A program made the translations under genes and the position numbers. DNA of 64,000 nt from Janthinobacterium aquaticum. Lineage in GTDB: Bacteria; Pseudomonadota; Gammaproteobacteria; Burkholderiales; Burkholderiaceae_D. The notes beneath the pieces are model-generated. The model made no database searches. It was not told where the DNA came from and saw only the letters and a program-made list of their open reading frames with translations. Below, piece by piece: positions 17,546 through 27,721 of the stretch (its first letter is position 1; the number at the start of each line of letters is the position of its first letter). The stretch lies in the NCBI RefSeq assembly GCF_009208565.1, contig NZ_WFLK01000017.1:62001-126000 (forward strand), in the 5' to 3' direction.

Positions 17546-20500
17546 TACATGCGTTCCATCTTCGGCATCCAGACGCGCAGCAGCGAGTACAGGCGATCCA
17601 GGTCGATCGGCTTGGCCAGGTAGTCCGAGGCGCCTGCCTGCAGGCATTCTTCCTGGTCGTTTTTCATGGCCTTGGCGGTAATGGCGATAATCGGCAGCTT
17701 GTTGTAGCGGCCGTCGGCGCGGATCTGGCGTGTCGCTTCCAGCCCGTCCATGCCCGGCATCATCACGTCCATCAGCACCAGGTCGATATCGTCGACGCTA
17801 TTGAGCTTGCTGATCGCCTCGAAGCCGTTGCGCCCGATTTCCACCACCACGCCTTTCTGTTCCAGCGCGTTGGTCAGCGCGAAGATATTGCGCACGTCGT
17901 CGTCGACCAGCAAAATCTTGCGCCCTTCAAACACGCGTTCGCGGCTGCGCACTTGCTGCAGCATGCCCTGGCGTTCAGTGGACAGTTCCGATTCCACTTT
18001 ATGCAGGAACAGCGTGACTTCGTCGAGCAGGCGCTCTGGCGAACGCGCACCCTTGATAATGATCGAGCGCGAATACTTCATCAGGTCGGCTTCTTCTTCA
18101 CGGCTCAGATTGCGACCGGTGTAGACGATCACCGGCGGGAACGAGCACAGTTCTTCATGCTCCATGCGTTCGAGCAACTCGTTGCCTTCGATATCGGGCA
18201 GCTTCAGATCGATGATCATGCAGTCGAAAATCTGTGTCTTGAGCAAGTCGAGCGCCTGCTCGCCCAGCGCCACGGCGGTAATTTCGATATCGTCGTCGCT
18301 GATCAGGTGCACCACGCTTTCGCGCTGGCGTTCATCGTCCTCGACCAGCAGGATGCGCTTCATTTTCTGCGTGAATTTCGCTTCGAGCTTGTGGAATACA
18401 TCTTTCAGCTGCTCGCGCGTGCGCGGCTTGGTGGCGTAGCCGACAGCGCCCAACTGCATCGCCGCCTGCACCTGGTCGTTGCCCGACACGATATGCACGG
18501 GAATATGGCGCGTGGCCGGGTTTTCCTTGAGCTTTTGCAGTACCAGCAGGCCAGGGCGGTCCGGCAGGCCGATATCGAGCAGGATCGCGTCGGGCAGGTA
18601 TTCGGCGGCCAGGCGCAGGCCTTCCTCGGCGCCGTGCGCCACCAGGCACTGGTAATGCATCTCGTGCGCCAGGTCGAACAGGATGCCGGCAAAGGCCGGT
18701 TCATCCTCGATCACCAGCACCGAGCGCTGGCCGCTGCGCCGCGCTGGCACGCTGTCGCGGTCATCCTTGAAGGTGGCTTGCGGCACCGGCTTGGGCGTGG
18801 CCGGACTTGGTGTGGACGCTGGCGCAGGCGACGCTGCCGCAGCAGGGGCCGGCGCCTTGACTACCACAGTGGCCGGCGCCGTTTCTGCGCGCTGCTGCCA
18901 TTGCTGCGGCAGCACCAGCGTAAAGGTGCTGCCCTGGCCCGGTGTGCTGGCCAGTTCGATGCTGCCACCGAGCAAGGCGGCCAGGTCGCGCGAGATCGAC
19001 AGGCCCAGGCCGGTGCCGCCATAGCGGCGGCTGGTCGTGCCGTCAGCCTGGTGGAAGGCGTCGAATACTTTCTGCTGCTGGTCGTCGACGATGCCGATGC
19101 CGGTATCTTGCACTTCAAAGCGCACATGGCCGGCATTGTCATTGGTAACGCGCAGGCTGACGCTGCCCTTGTCGGTAAATTTGACCGCGTTCGACAGCAG
19201 GTTTTTCAGGATTTGTTCGAGGCGCTGGCGGTCGCTGGTCAACTCGGCGCGAGCGTCCGGTGCCAGGCTGACCTGGAACTCCAGCTGCTTTTGCTGCGCC
19301 TGCGCGCCGAACAACATCTTCATGCTCGACAGCAGGTCGCCTATTTGTACGGTTTCAGGCGTCAGTTCCAGCTTGCCGGCTTCGACCTTGGAAATATCGA
19401 GGATGTCGTTGATCAGGGTCAGCAGATCGTTGCCGGCCGAGTAAATGGTCTGCGCAAAGGTCACCTGTTCCGGCGTCAGGTTGCCATGGCTGTTGTCGGC
19501 CAGCAGCTTGGACAGGATCAGCGAACTGTTGAGCGGAGTGCGCAGTTCATGCGACATATTGGCCAGGAATTCGGACTTGTAGCGGCTGGCGCGCTGCAGC
19601 TCGTCGGCGCGCGCTTCGAGCTGGTCGTGCGCCTCGCCGATGGCCACGTTTTTCTGGTCCAGCGCCAGCGCCTGGATGGCCAGTTGTTCGTTCGACTGCT
19701 CGAGCGCCGCCTTTTGTTCTTCCAGGTGCGCCTGCGACTGCTCGAGCACGCGCGACTGTTCGCCCAGTTCCTCGTTGGCCGTGCGCAGCTCTTCCTGCTG
19801 CACTTCCAGCTCTTCGTTGAGCTGCTGGGTTTCTTCCAGCACGTTCTGCAGACGCTGGCGATACAGCGCCGCTTCAAGCGAGGTGCCAACATTGCCCGCG
19901 ATCAGGCGCATGAATTCGATATCGCGCGGCGTCACCGGGCGGGTGAAGCCCAGCTCGATCACGCCGTTGACAGCGCCTTCGTTATTGACCGGTGTCAGCA
20001 CCAGTTCCAGCGGCGCACCCTGGCCCAGGCTGGAACTGACGGTCAGATAGTTCTCGGGCAGCTGTTTCAGGTGTTTCAGGCGTTTTTCACGCGCTGTCTC
20101 GCCGACCAGGCCGACGCCGAGATTAAATACCTGGCGGTCCTTCAGCCCTTGTTCGGAAAAGCCGTACACGGCAACGCGGCGCAGGCTGCCGTCTTCCTGC
20201 ATCACGTACAGGGTCGCGACCGCCACATCGAGGCGGTTGGCCAGGAAATCGAGCACCTGCCGCCCCAGTTGCGGCAGGGCCAGCTGGCCGGCGCTGTATT
20301 CGGCCAGTTCGGTCTGGCCACTGCGCAGCCAGGCCTGCTCCTGCAGCACCTCGTTGTCCTTGCCGCGCTGCTCGAGCGCCGCATTATAGATATTGGACAG
20401 GCGCAGCAATTCACGGCGTCCCAGAAAAGCCAGCAAACCGGACAAGCCCAGGCTCAGCGCCAGGAAAATCACCACGGCAATCGCCGTGCCGTTTTCGGCC

Positions 20501-21042
20501 GAATCGCTGCGCTCCTGGCGCAGGCGCTGCTCCATGCCGAGAAACGCCAGGAACTCGCGGCGGATTTCATCGAATTCAAGCTTGCCTTCGCCCTGGCGCA
20601 CGCGCGCGAGAAACTCCTGATTGTTACGGCGCTGGGCGATCACGCTTTCCGCGTATTCGGTCCACTGATCCTGCAGTGCGCGGATGCGGCGCAGGCGATC
20701 CTGCTGGATCGCACTGTCGGACACCAGCTCGAGCAGGGTGGTCATCTCGACATTGATCTTGGCCTTGCCCGACTTGAATGGCGCGAGGAAGGTTTCGTCG
20801 CCGGTCAGCAGGTAGCCGCGCATGCCCGTTTCCAGGTCGACCGACAGCTTCATCACCTCGTTGGCATTGCCGATCACGCGTTCTGAATGCTCGACCGAGC
20901 GCAGCGCCGACAGCAGATAGGCGATCAGCCCGACAAAGACCAGCGCAGTGAGCACGCCGACCACCAGCGGCAAGGTAACGTTGCGCGCCAGAATGCGGCG
21001 GAAACTGAAGGTGTCGATCGGGGTATTGGTAGTCATCGGCAT
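17545..21042 (-). CDS. Large hybrid sensor kinase: TM-CHASE3-TM-GAF-coiled coil-HisKA-HATPase-3xREC
   Basis: A 1165-residue membrane kinase. TM1 (about 25-47) is followed by a periplasmic CHASE3 domain (MRGYLLTGDETFLAPF, about 50-185), TM2 (about 190-210), a GAF domain (about 245-400), a Glu/Gln-rich coiled coil (about 405-480), HisKA with H498 in MSHELRTPLN, and HATPase_c. A Pro/Ala linker then leads to three receivers with LLDIGLPDRPG, IIDLKLPDIEG and LMDVMMPGMDG. This is the first gene of a translationally coupled operon with CheR and a REC-kinase fusion. Confidence 0.93.
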   Translation of the reverse strand: MPMTTNTPIDTFSFRRILARNVTLPLVVGVLTALVFVGLIAYLLSALRSVEHSERVIGNANEVMKLSVDLETGMRGYLLTGDETFLAPFKSGKAKINVEMTTLLELVSDSAIQQDRLRRIRALQDQWTEYAESVIAQRRNNQEFLARVRQGEGKLEFDEIRREFLAFLGMEQRLRQERSDSAENGTAIAVVIFLALSLGLSGLLAFLGRRELLRLSNIYNAALEQRGKDNEVLQEQAWLRSGQTELAEYSAGQLALPQLGRQVLDFLANRLDVAVATLYVMQEDGSLRRVAVYGFSEQGLKDRQVFNLGVGLVGETAREKRLKHLKQLPENYLTVSSSLGQGAPLELVLTPVNNEGAVNGVIELGFTRPVTPRDIEFMRLIAGNVGTSLEAALYRQRLQNVLEETQQLNEELEVQQEELRTANEELGEQSRVLEQSQAHLEEQKAALEQSNEQLAIQALALDQKNVAIGEAHDQLEARADELQRASRYKSEFLANMSHELRTPLNSSLILSKLLADNSHGNLTPEQVTFAQTIYSAGNDLLTLINDILDISKVEAGKLELTPETVQIGDLLSSMKMLFGAQAQQKQLEFQVSLAPDARAELTSDRQRLEQILKNLLSNAVKFTDKGSVSLRVTNDNAGHVRFEVQDTGIGIVDDQQQKVFDAFHQADGTTSRRYGGTGLGLSISRDLAALLGGSIELASTPGQGSTFTLVLPQQWQQRAETAPATVVVKAPAPAAAASPAPASTPSPATPKPVPQATFKDDRDSVPARRSGQRSVLVIEDEPAFAGILFDLAHEMHYQCLVAHGAEEGLRLAAEYLPDAILLDIGLPDRPGLLVLQKLKENPATRHIPVHIVSGNDQVQAAMQLGAVGYATKPRTREQLKDVFHKLEAKFTQKMKRILLVEDDERQRESVVHLISDDDIEITAVALGEQALDLLKTQIFDCMIIDLKLPDIEGNELLERMEHEELCSFPPVIVYTGRNLSREEEADLMKYSRSIIIKGARSPERLLDEVTLFLHKVESELSTERQGMLQQVRSRERVFEGRKILLVDDDVRNIFALTNALEQKGVVVEIGRNGFEAISKLNSVDDIDLVLMDVMMPGMDGLEATRQIRADGRYNKLPIIAITAKAMKNDQEECLQAGASDYLAKPIDLDRLYSLLRVWMPKMERM

Positions 21043-21194
21043 GGAAGATGAGGATTCAAGTGAGCAATTTTAACTGAAACACAATTTTTACCGCTGAGGT
21101 CATTGGTGCAAGTGACGGGGCAGGCGATAGCATACCAGTGCCGTGTAAAGTTGGTGGTTCTGCACGGAAGCATAAGTTTTCGTCTAGCAAATAA

Positions 21195-21227
21195 AAAACG
21201 GCGCCAGGTCAGCCCTGGCGCCGTTTT
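21195..21227 (-). terminator. Strong intrinsic terminator of the MFS gene
   Basis: AAAACGGCGCCAGG at 21195-21208 pairs perfectly with CCTGGCGCCGTTTT at 21214-21227 around a 5-base loop. On the minus strand it ends in a run of six T, just downstream of the MFS stop at 21246. Confidence 0.88.
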
Positions 21228-21245
21228 CAGGTGAATCAACCGATA

Positions 21246-22592
21246 TCAGTCGCGAATTTCCAACGCCCGGTTCAGGCTCAGTGCGGCCAGCGAGGCCACC
21301 GCACCTGACAGCAGGTAGAAGCTGACGTAAGCAAGGCCGAAATTGGCCGACAGACCCAGCGCCACCAGCGGCGCAAAGCCGGCACCGACCAGCCAGGCCA
21401 GGTCCGACGTCAGGGCCGCGCCGGTATAGCGGAAGCGGGCAGGGAAGTTGGCCGTCACGGCGCCGGCTGCCTGGCCATACGACAGGCCCAGCAGGCTGAA
21501 GCCGATCAGGATAAAAGCATCCTGTCCGGTATTGCCGCCGCCCATCAGGCTCGGCACGAAGGCGCTGAAAATGGCGATCAGCACGGCCAGTACGCCCAGC
21601 GTGGTGCGGCGGCCGAAGCGGTCCGCCAGCAGGCCCGACAGCACGATACCGATAGCGGCCAGCACGGCGCCAACCATCTGCACTTGCAGGAAGTCGGTGG
21701 CGGAACGGGTCTGGTAGACCGAGATCCACGACAGCGGGAACACCGTGACCAGATGGAACAGCGCATAGCTGGCCAGCGCAGCGAGCGCGCCGATCACGAT
21801 ATTGCGACCCTGGCCGCGGCCCATTTCAAACACGCTGACCGGCTGCAGTTCGCGTTCGTCGAGCAGGCGTGCATATTCATTGGTCGACACCAGGCGCAGA
21901 CGGGCAAACAGCGCTACCACGTTAATGGCAAAAGCCACGTAGAAAGGATAGCGCCAGCCCCAGTCGAGGAAGTCTTCGGTGGGCAGGCTGACCTGCATGT
22001 ACCAGAACAGGCCGCCAGCGATCAGGAAGCCGACCGGTGCACCAAGCTGGCCCAGCATGGCGTACCAGCCGCGCTTGTTTGCCGGCGCGTTCAGTGCCAG
22101 CAGCGAAGGCAGGCCGTCCCACGAACCGCCCAGCGCCACGCCCTGGCCGATACGCAGCACAGCCAGCCAGACGATGGCGGCAAAGCCCAGGTGCGAATAG
22201 GTTGGCAGGAAGGCGATGCCGGCAGTCGAGACGCCGAGCAGGAACAGGGCGATGGTCAGTTTGGTGCTGCGGCCGAGGCGGCGCTGGATCTCCATGAAGA
22301 TCACGGTGCCGAAAGGGCGGGCGATAAAGGCAAACGAGAAGATCAGGAACGAGTACAAAGTGCCTTCGAGGCGTTCTTCGAACGGGAAGAACAGCTGCGG
22401 AAACACCAGCACCGATGCAATGGCGTAGACAAAAAAGTCAAAGTACTCGGAGGCGCGGCCGATGATCACGCCGACGGCGATCTCACCGGGGTCGATATGG
22501 GACTCGACCGTGCCGGCCCCGCGTGCGTCGCGCAGGGAGTGGGGGGAAAAATCAGCGGGGACGTCGCCGCTGTGGATGCGCGTGCTGGACAT
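21246..22592 (-). CDS. MFS metabolite:H+ symporter (ShiA/ProP-like)
   Basis: A 448-residue, 12-helix transporter. Helix 1 has GVIIGRASEYFDFFVYAIASVL, typical of the metabolite:H+ symporter branch (D/E in helix 1, then FF.YA). RIGQGVALGGSWDG in helix 4 matches the RxxQGxxxGGE-like motif, and the motif A-like loop GLLADRFGRRTTLG lies in the second half. The ATG at 22592 is preceded by GAGAGG; an upstream Met at 22631 is less well supported. The gene is divergent from cyoA and ends in a strong terminator. The substrate is unknown. Confidence 0.85.
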   Translation of the reverse strand: MSSTRIHSGDVPADFSPHSLRDARGAGTVESHIDPGEIAVGVIIGRASEYFDFFVYAIASVLVFPQLFFPFEERLEGTLYSFLIFSFAFIARPFGTVIFMEIQRRLGRSTKLTIALFLLGVSTAGIAFLPTYSHLGFAAIVWLAVLRIGQGVALGGSWDGLPSLLALNAPANKRGWYAMLGQLGAPVGFLIAGGLFWYMQVSLPTEDFLDWGWRYPFYVAFAINVVALFARLRLVSTNEYARLLDERELQPVSVFEMGRGQGRNIVIGALAALASYALFHLVTVFPLSWISVYQTRSATDFLQVQMVGAVLAAIGIVLSGLLADRFGRRTTLGVLAVLIAIFSAFVPSLMGGGNTGQDAFILIGFSLLGLSYGQAAGAVTANFPARFRYTGAALTSDLAWLVGAGFAPLVALGLSANFGLAYVSFYLLSGAVASLAALSLNRALEIRD

Positions 22593-22807
22593 GATGAGCC
22601 TCTCTATTAATTGTTTCGAGTTCGACAACATGTAACTTACCCCAGGTGTCTCACGCCCGGAGTAGGACTATGCACACAGTAGCTGTAGGACTGTTCCCAA
22701 GCAGCAGAGCGAGAATCTGCGCAGGGGTGGACAAAACGTCCAATTGCCATTGTGCTCCAGTGGGAATAAAGTACCATATCTTCATCCCCTGTACTGGATT
22801 TTCCTGT

Positions 22808-23791
22808 ATGTTTTCATTAAAAGCTCGTCACGGACTGGCGCTGTTACCACTGACCTTATTGGCAGGTTGCAATACGGTGGTACTGAACCCGTCCGGTGAT
22901 ATCGCCATTCAACAAGGTAATCTGATCGTCATTTCCACCTTGCTGATGCTGTTGATTATCGTTCCGGTAATCGCTCTCACCCTGCTGTTCGCATGGCGCT
23001 ACAGAAAAAACAACACCGCGGCCAAATATGAGCCGGACTGGGACCACTCGACCCGCCTCGAGCTCATTATCTGGGGCGCGCCCCTGCTGATCATTATCGT
23101 GCTGGGCCTGCTGACCTGGATCAGCACCCATACGCTGGACCCATACCGTCCATTGAGCCGTATCGACGCCAACCGTCCGATTCCGGCCAGCACCAAGCCG
23201 ATGATCGTTGAAGTCGTGGCGCTGGACTGGAAATGGCTGTTCATCTATCCGGAGCAAGGTATTGCTTCGGTCAATGAACTTTATGCGCCGGTCGACCGTC
23301 CAATCCGTTTCAAGATCACCGCCTCGTCGGTCATGAACTCGTTCTTCGTTCCAGCACTGGCCGGCCAGATCTACGCCATGCCAGGCATGGAAACCAAGCT
23401 CAACGCAGTGATGAACAAGGTTGGCGTGTATGACGGTTTCTCGGCGAACTACAGCGGCGCCGGTTTCTCGGGCATGCGTTTCAAGTTCCATGGCGTCAAT
23501 GATGCAGACTTCGACAAATGGGTTGCCACCACCCGTGCAGGCGGCGGCGCGCTCAACCGCGACGACTACCTGGCGCTGGCCAAGCCGAGCGAACGCGATC
23601 CGGTGCGCCGCTACAGCAATGTGCCGGTCGATCTGTACAAGGCCATCCTGAACCGCACCATCGTGTCCGACGCGCTGTGCGTGACGCCGGTCCAGCCGTA
23701 CAAGCTGGCAGCGGCAGAGACCGCGGCCGCACCTGCCACGGCAGTCGTGGCAGCGAACGCAGCGGTTGAAAAGGATGTTCAGGCCAAGTAA
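22808..23791 (+). CDS. cyoA: Cytochrome bo3 quinol oxidase subunit II
   Basis: A 327-residue lipoprotein subunit with lipobox LAGC (Cys at about 22), two transmembrane helices (about 42-68 and 85-110) and a periplasmic cupredoxin domain. The CuA ligands of cytochrome c oxidases are absent, as expected for a quinol oxidase: the region VMNSFFVPALAGQIYAMPGM has no Cys. An Ala-rich tail follows. The ATG at 22808 is chosen because the signal peptide starts there. First gene of cyoABCD-SURF1-regBA; a hairpin with a T run separates it from cyoB. Confidence 0.95.
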   Translation: MFSLKARHGLALLPLTLLAGCNTVVLNPSGDIAIQQGNLIVISTLLMLLIIVPVIALTLLFAWRYRKNNTAAKYEPDWDHSTRLELIIWGAPLLIIIVLGLLTWISTHTLDPYRPLSRIDANRPIPASTKPMIVEVVALDWKWLFIYPEQGIASVNELYAPVDRPIRFKITASSVMNSFFVPALAGQIYAMPGMETKLNAVMNKVGVYDGFSANYSGAGFSGMRFKFHGVNDADFDKWVATTRAGGGALNRDDYLALAKPSERDPVRRYSNVPVDLYKAILNRTIVSDALCVTPVQPYKLAAAETAAAPATAVVAANAAVEKDVQAK

Positions 23792-23837
23792 CAACTGCAT
23801 GAATCGCGCAGCAACGTGTTTTAATGCTGCAGATACT

Positions 23838-23867
23838 GGCGCCGTTTGACTGGCGCCTCCCTTTTTT
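23838..23867 (+). terminator. Possible attenuator between cyoA and cyoB
   Basis: GGCGCC (23838-23843) pairs with a second GGCGCC (23852-23857) across an 8-base loop and is followed by TCCCTTTTTT. This is the shape of a short intrinsic terminator inside an operon, 15 bases before the cyoB start. The stem is only 6 bp, so termination would be partial. Confidence 0.5.
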
Positions 23868-23881
23868 CTCTGAGAGTAACA

Positions 23882-25882
23882 ATGCTAGACCATATTGATC
23901 TGACGAAGCTTATATTCGGCCGTCTGACTTGGGATGCAATTCCATTTCACGAACCTATCCTGTTGGCGACCTTTGCTGGTGTCGGCCTGGGCGGCATCGC
24001 GCTGGTCGCGGCGCTGACGTATTTCCGCGTCTGGGGTACCTTGTGGCGCGACTGGATCACCAGTATCGACCATAAAAAAATCGGTATCATGTACATGATC
24101 CTCGGTATCATCATGCTGCTGCGCGGCTTTGCCGATGCGCTGATGATGCGTACCCAGCAGGCCATCGCCTTTGGCGACAATGCCGGCTTCCTGCCTCCCC
24201 ATCACTACGACCAGATCTTTACCGCCCACGGCGTGATCATGATCTTCTTCGTGGCGATGCCGTTTGTGACCGGCCTGATGAACTACGTGGTGCCACTGCA
24301 AATCGGTGCGCGCGACGTGGCTTTCCCGTTCCTCAACAACTTCAGCTTCTGGATGACCACCATGGGCGCCGTGCTGGTGATGGCTTCGCTGTTCGTCGGC
24401 GAATTCGCCCGTACCGGCTGGCTGGCTTATCCGCCGCTGTCAGGCATTCTGGGCAGTCCGGATGTGGGGGTAGACTATTACATCTGGTCGCTGCAGATTG
24501 CGGGGGTCGGGACACTGCTGTCCGGGGTCAACCTGATCGCCACCATCGTCAAGATGCGCGCACCTGGCATGACCTGGATGCGCATGCCGATCTTTACCTG
24601 GACCGCACTGTGCACCAACGTGCTGATCGTTGCAGCTTTCCCTGTGCTGACCGCCGTACTGGCCATGCTGGGCCTGGACCGCACCGCCGGCTTCAACTTC
24701 TTCACCACTGAACTTGGCGGCAACGCCATGATGTACGTCAACCTGATCTGGATCTGGGGTCACCCTGAGGTCTACATCCTGGTGCTGCCGATCTTCGGCG
24801 TGTTCTCGGAAGTCGTTGCCACGTTCAGCTCGAAGCGCCTGTTCGGCTACGCTTCGATGGTGTACGCCACCTGCGTGATCATGATCCTGTCGTACCTGGT
24901 ATGGCTGCATCACTTCTTCACCATGGGTTCGGGTGCGAGCGTCAACTCGTTCTTCGGCATTACCACCATGATCATCTCGATCCCGACCGGCGCGAAGATC
25001 TTCAACTGGCTGTTTACGATGTACCGTGGCCGTATCCGCTACGAACTGCCAATGCTGTGGACGATCGGCTTCATGGTCACCTTCACCATCGGCGGCATGA
25101 CCGGCGTGCTGCTGGCCGTACCACCAGCCGACTTCGTGCTGCATAACAGCCTGTTCCTGATCGCCCACTTCCATAACGTGATTATCGGTGGCGTGGTGTT
25201 CGGTGTGTTCGCTGCGATCAACTACTGGTTCCCGAAAGCATTCGGTTACAAGCTCGACACGTTCTGGGGCAAATGCTCGTTCTGGTTCTGGTTCGTCGGC
25301 TTCTACCTGGCCTTCATGCCGCTGTACGTCCTGGGCCTGATGGGTGTCACGCGTCGCCTGAACCACTTCGAAGATCCATCGCTGCAAATCTGGACCATCA
25401 TCGCCTGGTTTGGCGCAGTCTCGATCGCGCTTGGTATCGGCAGCATGATCATGCAATTCATCGTCAGCTACCGCAACCGCGAAAAACTGCGCGTGACCGG
25501 CGACCCATGGGGCGGCCGTACGCTGGAATGGTCGACCTCGTCGCCACCGCCAGATTACAACTTTGCCTTCACGCCACAAGTGCATGAACTCGATGCATGG
25601 ACCGACATGAAAAAGCACAACTACGAGCGTCCAACCTCGGGCTTCACGAAAATCCATATGCCGAAGAACACCTGGGCAGGTTTCGTGATCTCGGCACTGG
25701 CAGCGGTAGTGGGCTTCGGCATTATCTGGCAAATGTGGCTGGTGGTCGGTATCGGCTTCCTGGTCATGATGGTGACCATCATCGTCCACACCTTTAACTA
25801 CAAGCGCGATTACTACATTTCGGCCGAAGAAGTTGTTCGCACCGAAGACGCTTACACTAAATTGCTGAGCAGCCATGTCTGA
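23882..25882 (+). CDS. cyoB: Cytochrome bo3 quinol oxidase subunit I
   Basis: A 666-residue haem-copper oxidase core (E. coli CyoB 663). R81 and D85 in [13 protein letters not shown] match the ubiquinol-site Arg71 and Asp75 of E. coli. The haem b ligand H116 lies in TAHGVIM, the CuB and crosslink site in [12 protein letters not shown], the CuB His pair in HHFFTMG and the haem ligands in HFHNVI. The ATG at 23882 follows GAGAGT. It couples quinol oxidation to O2 reduction and proton pumping. It overlaps cyoC by 8 bases. Confidence 0.97.
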   Translation: MLDHIDLTKLIFGRLTWDAIPFHEPILLATFAGVGLGGIALVAALTYFRVWGTLWRDWITSIDHKKIGIMYMILGIIMLLRGFADALMMRTQQAIAFGDNAGFLPPHHYDQIFTAHGVIMIFFVAMPFVTGLMNYVVPLQIGARDVAFPFLNNFSFWMTTMGAVLVMASLFVGEFARTGWLAYPPLSGILGSPDVGVDYYIWSLQIAGVGTLLSGVNLIATIVKMRAPGMTWMRMPIFTWTALCTNVLIVAAFPVLTAVLAMLGLDRTAGFNFFTTELGGNAMMYVNLIWIWGHPEVYILVLPIFGVFSEVVATFSSKRLFGYASMVYATCVIMILSYLVWLHHFFTMGSGASVNSFFGITTMIISIPTGAKIFNWLFTMYRGRIRYELPMLWTIGFMVTFTIGGMTGVLLAVPPADFVLHNSLFLIAHFHNVIIGGVVFGVFAAINYWFPKAFGYKLDTFWGKCSFWFWFVGFYLAFMPLYVLGLMGVTRRLNHFEDPSLQIWTIIAWFGAVSIALGIGSMIMQFIVSYRNREKLRVTGDPWGGRTLEWSTSSPPPDYNFAFTPQVHELDAWTDMKKHNYERPTSGFTKIHMPKNTWAGFVISALAAVVGFGIIWQMWLVVGIGFLVMMVTIIVHTFNYKRDYYISAEEVVRTEDAYTKLLSSHV

Positions 25883-26510
25883 AACCATCGTCCATAACAC
25901 CGGCGCCGCTGGCGCCGCCCTGCGCAAGCAATACTTTGTGCGCGAGCACCATCCGGAAAACAGCAGCCTGCTGGGTTTCTGGCTCTACCTGATGAGCGAT
26001 TGCCTGATCTTCGCCTGTCTGTTTGCCACTTACGCCGTGCTGGGCCGCAGCTATGCTGACGGTCCGACCGGCGCGGCACTGTTCGACCTGCCGCTGGTGG
26101 CCGTCAATACGGCCATGCTGCTGCTGTCGTCGATCACCTATGGCTTTGCCATGCTGGCCATGCAGCGCAAAAAGCTGGGCAGCACGCTGCTGTGGCTGGG
26201 CATCACCGGTCTGTTCGGCGTAGCCTTCCTGTCGCTGGAAATGTATGAGTTCATGCACCTGATCCATGAAGGCGCCGGTCCGCAACGCAGCGCCTTCCTG
26301 TCGTCGTTCTTCGCGCTGGTCGGTACCCACGGCCTGCACGTGTTCTTCGGCATCATCTGGCTCGTGACGCTGATGTTCCAGCTGAAAAAGCATGGCCTGA
26401 CGCCTGAAAACGGTCGCCGCATGATGTGCCTGTCGTTGTTCTGGCACTTCCTGGACGTGATCTGGATCGGTGTATTTACCTTTGTTTATCTGATGGGAGT
26501 CCTGCCATGA
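25875..26510 (+). CDS. cyoC: Cytochrome bo3 quinol oxidase subunit III
   Basis: A 211-residue subunit with five membrane helices. The start [23 protein letters not shown] is characteristic of subunit III of bo3-type oxidases, and [12 protein letters not shown] and [12 protein letters not shown] follow. It starts inside cyoB (8-base overlap) and ends on the cyoD start (ATGA at 26507-26510), so cyoBCD are translated as a coupled set. Confidence 0.95.
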   Translation: MSETIVHNTGAAGAALRKQYFVREHHPENSSLLGFWLYLMSDCLIFACLFATYAVLGRSYADGPTGAALFDLPLVAVNTAMLLLSSITYGFAMLAMQRKKLGSTLLWLGITGLFGVAFLSLEMYEFMHLIHEGAGPQRSAFLSSFFALVGTHGLHVFFGIIWLVTLMFQLKKHGLTPENGRRMMCLSLFWHFLDVIWIGVFTFVYLMGVLP

Positions 26511-26917
26511 GCGGCCACAATCAACACGGCGACCACCATGGCCACGACCACGGCCATGACAGCCACCACCACGATGCGCATGACCATGGCAGCCTGAAAA
26601 GCTACAGCATCGGCTTTATCCTGTCGGTGATTCTGACGGCCATTCCGTTCTGGCTGGTGATGAACAAGACCATCAGCAACTCGGGCACGCTGGGCCTGGT
26701 CCTGCTGGCCTTTGCTGCCGTTCAGGTGGTGGTGCACATGGTGTACTTCCTGCACATGAACGCCAAGTCCGAAGGCGGCTGGAACATGATGGCGCTGATC
26801 TTCACGGTCATCATCGTGGTGATCGCCATGGCTGGTTCGCTGTGGGTGATGTACCACATGAACACCAACATGATGCCTAGCATGATGCCCGAGATGAACA
26901 TGAACTCGGCTTCATGA
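26507..26917 (+). CDS. cyoD: Cytochrome bo3 quinol oxidase subunit IV with His-rich N terminus
   Basis: A 136-residue subunit (E. coli CyoD 109). Three helices follow about residue 30, with GSLKSYSIGFILSVILTAIP and HMVYFLHMNAKSEGGWN typical of CyoD. The extra length is partly an N-terminal tail with 12 His in the first 28 residues, alternating with Asp and Gly, and partly a Met-rich C terminus (NTNMMPSMMPEMNMNSAS). Both ends look able to bind copper or another metal. ATGA overlaps join it to cyoC and to the SURF1 gene. Confidence 0.92.
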   Translation: MSGHNQHGDHHGHDHGHDSHHHDAHDHGSLKSYSIGFILSVILTAIPFWLVMNKTISNSGTLGLVLLAFAAVQVVVHMVYFLHMNAKSEGGWNMMALIFTVIIVVIAMAGSLWVMYHMNTNMMPSMMPEMNMNSAS

Positions 26918-27720
26918 TGAGTCAACCGCGCCCAGGCAATATCGGGCGCGCCCCTGGAGCGGCATCGTCCGATGCCGCTCCAGGCCCGCGTGGCACCGCC
27001 ATTCGTTATGCACTGGCGGTGCTCGCGGCGATCCTGTTTGCCGGTTTCTGCGCTTTGGGAACCTGGCAAGTCAAGCGACTGCAATGGAAGCTGGACCTGA
27101 TCGAGCGCGTTGAACAACGTGTCCATGCACCTGCCACGGACGCACCTGGTCCTGCAGCATGGGCCAGCATTACCCACCAATCGGACGAATACCGCCATGT
27201 GCGACTGTCCGGCATCTATCTCCCCATATTCAACACCCTGGTGCAGGCAACGACCGAGCTTGGCAGCGGCTACTGGCTGATCACGCCTTTGCGCCTGGCA
27301 GATGGTTCGACCGTGCTGGTCAACCGTGGCTTTGTAGCCAAACGTACCAGCATTGCCGCCAGCACGCCGCCCGGCACAGTGACCATCGACGGCCTGCTGC
27401 GGATGACCGAACCGCGCGGCGGCTTTTTGCGTGAAAACAACCCGGCGACCCAGCAATGGTATTCGCGCGACGTGGCCGCGATTGCTGCTTCGCATGAACT
27501 GGCCAACACGGCGCCATACTTTGTCGATGCGGCCAAGGGCCTGGAAAGCGCAGCCGATGCGCCGGTCGGCGGCCTGACGGTAATCCGCTTTGCCAACAGT
27601 CACCTGGTCTATGCGCTGACCTGGTTTGCACTGGCCCTCATGGTGGCCGGCATCAGCTGGTGGATCGTGCGCGAGGACAGGAAGCGCCGCCGCGCCCCTG
27701 CACAGCAGGAACAGGGCTAG
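26914..27720 (+). CDS. SURF1-family oxidase assembly protein
   Basis: A 268-residue protein with a membrane helix at each end (about 30-52 and 232-253) and the periplasmic SURF1 domain between them. FAGFCALGTWQVKRLQWKLDLIERVEQR, GYWLITPLRLADGSTVLVNRGFV and the C-terminal HLVYALTWFALALM are family hallmarks. SURF1 proteins help insert haem into subunit I. Here it occupies the place often held by cyoE (haem O synthase), which is not in the window. ATGA overlap with cyoD. Confidence 0.9.
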   Translation: MMSQPRPGNIGRAPGAASSDAAPGPRGTAIRYALAVLAAILFAGFCALGTWQVKRLQWKLDLIERVEQRVHAPATDAPGPAAWASITHQSDEYRHVRLSGIYLPIFNTLVQATTELGSGYWLITPLRLADGSTVLVNRGFVAKRTSIAASTPPGTVTIDGLLRMTEPRGGFLRENNPATQQWYSRDVAAIAASHELANTAPYFVDAAKGLESAADAPVGGLTVIRFANSHLVYALTWFALALMVAGISWWIVREDRKRRRAPAQQEQG

Positions 27721-27721
27721 G

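Noticed and set aside
17953-20886. A 977-residue plus-strand frame opposite the CHASE3 hybrid kinase
   Set aside because: It has no recognisable motif and is the mirror of a kinase with intact domains.
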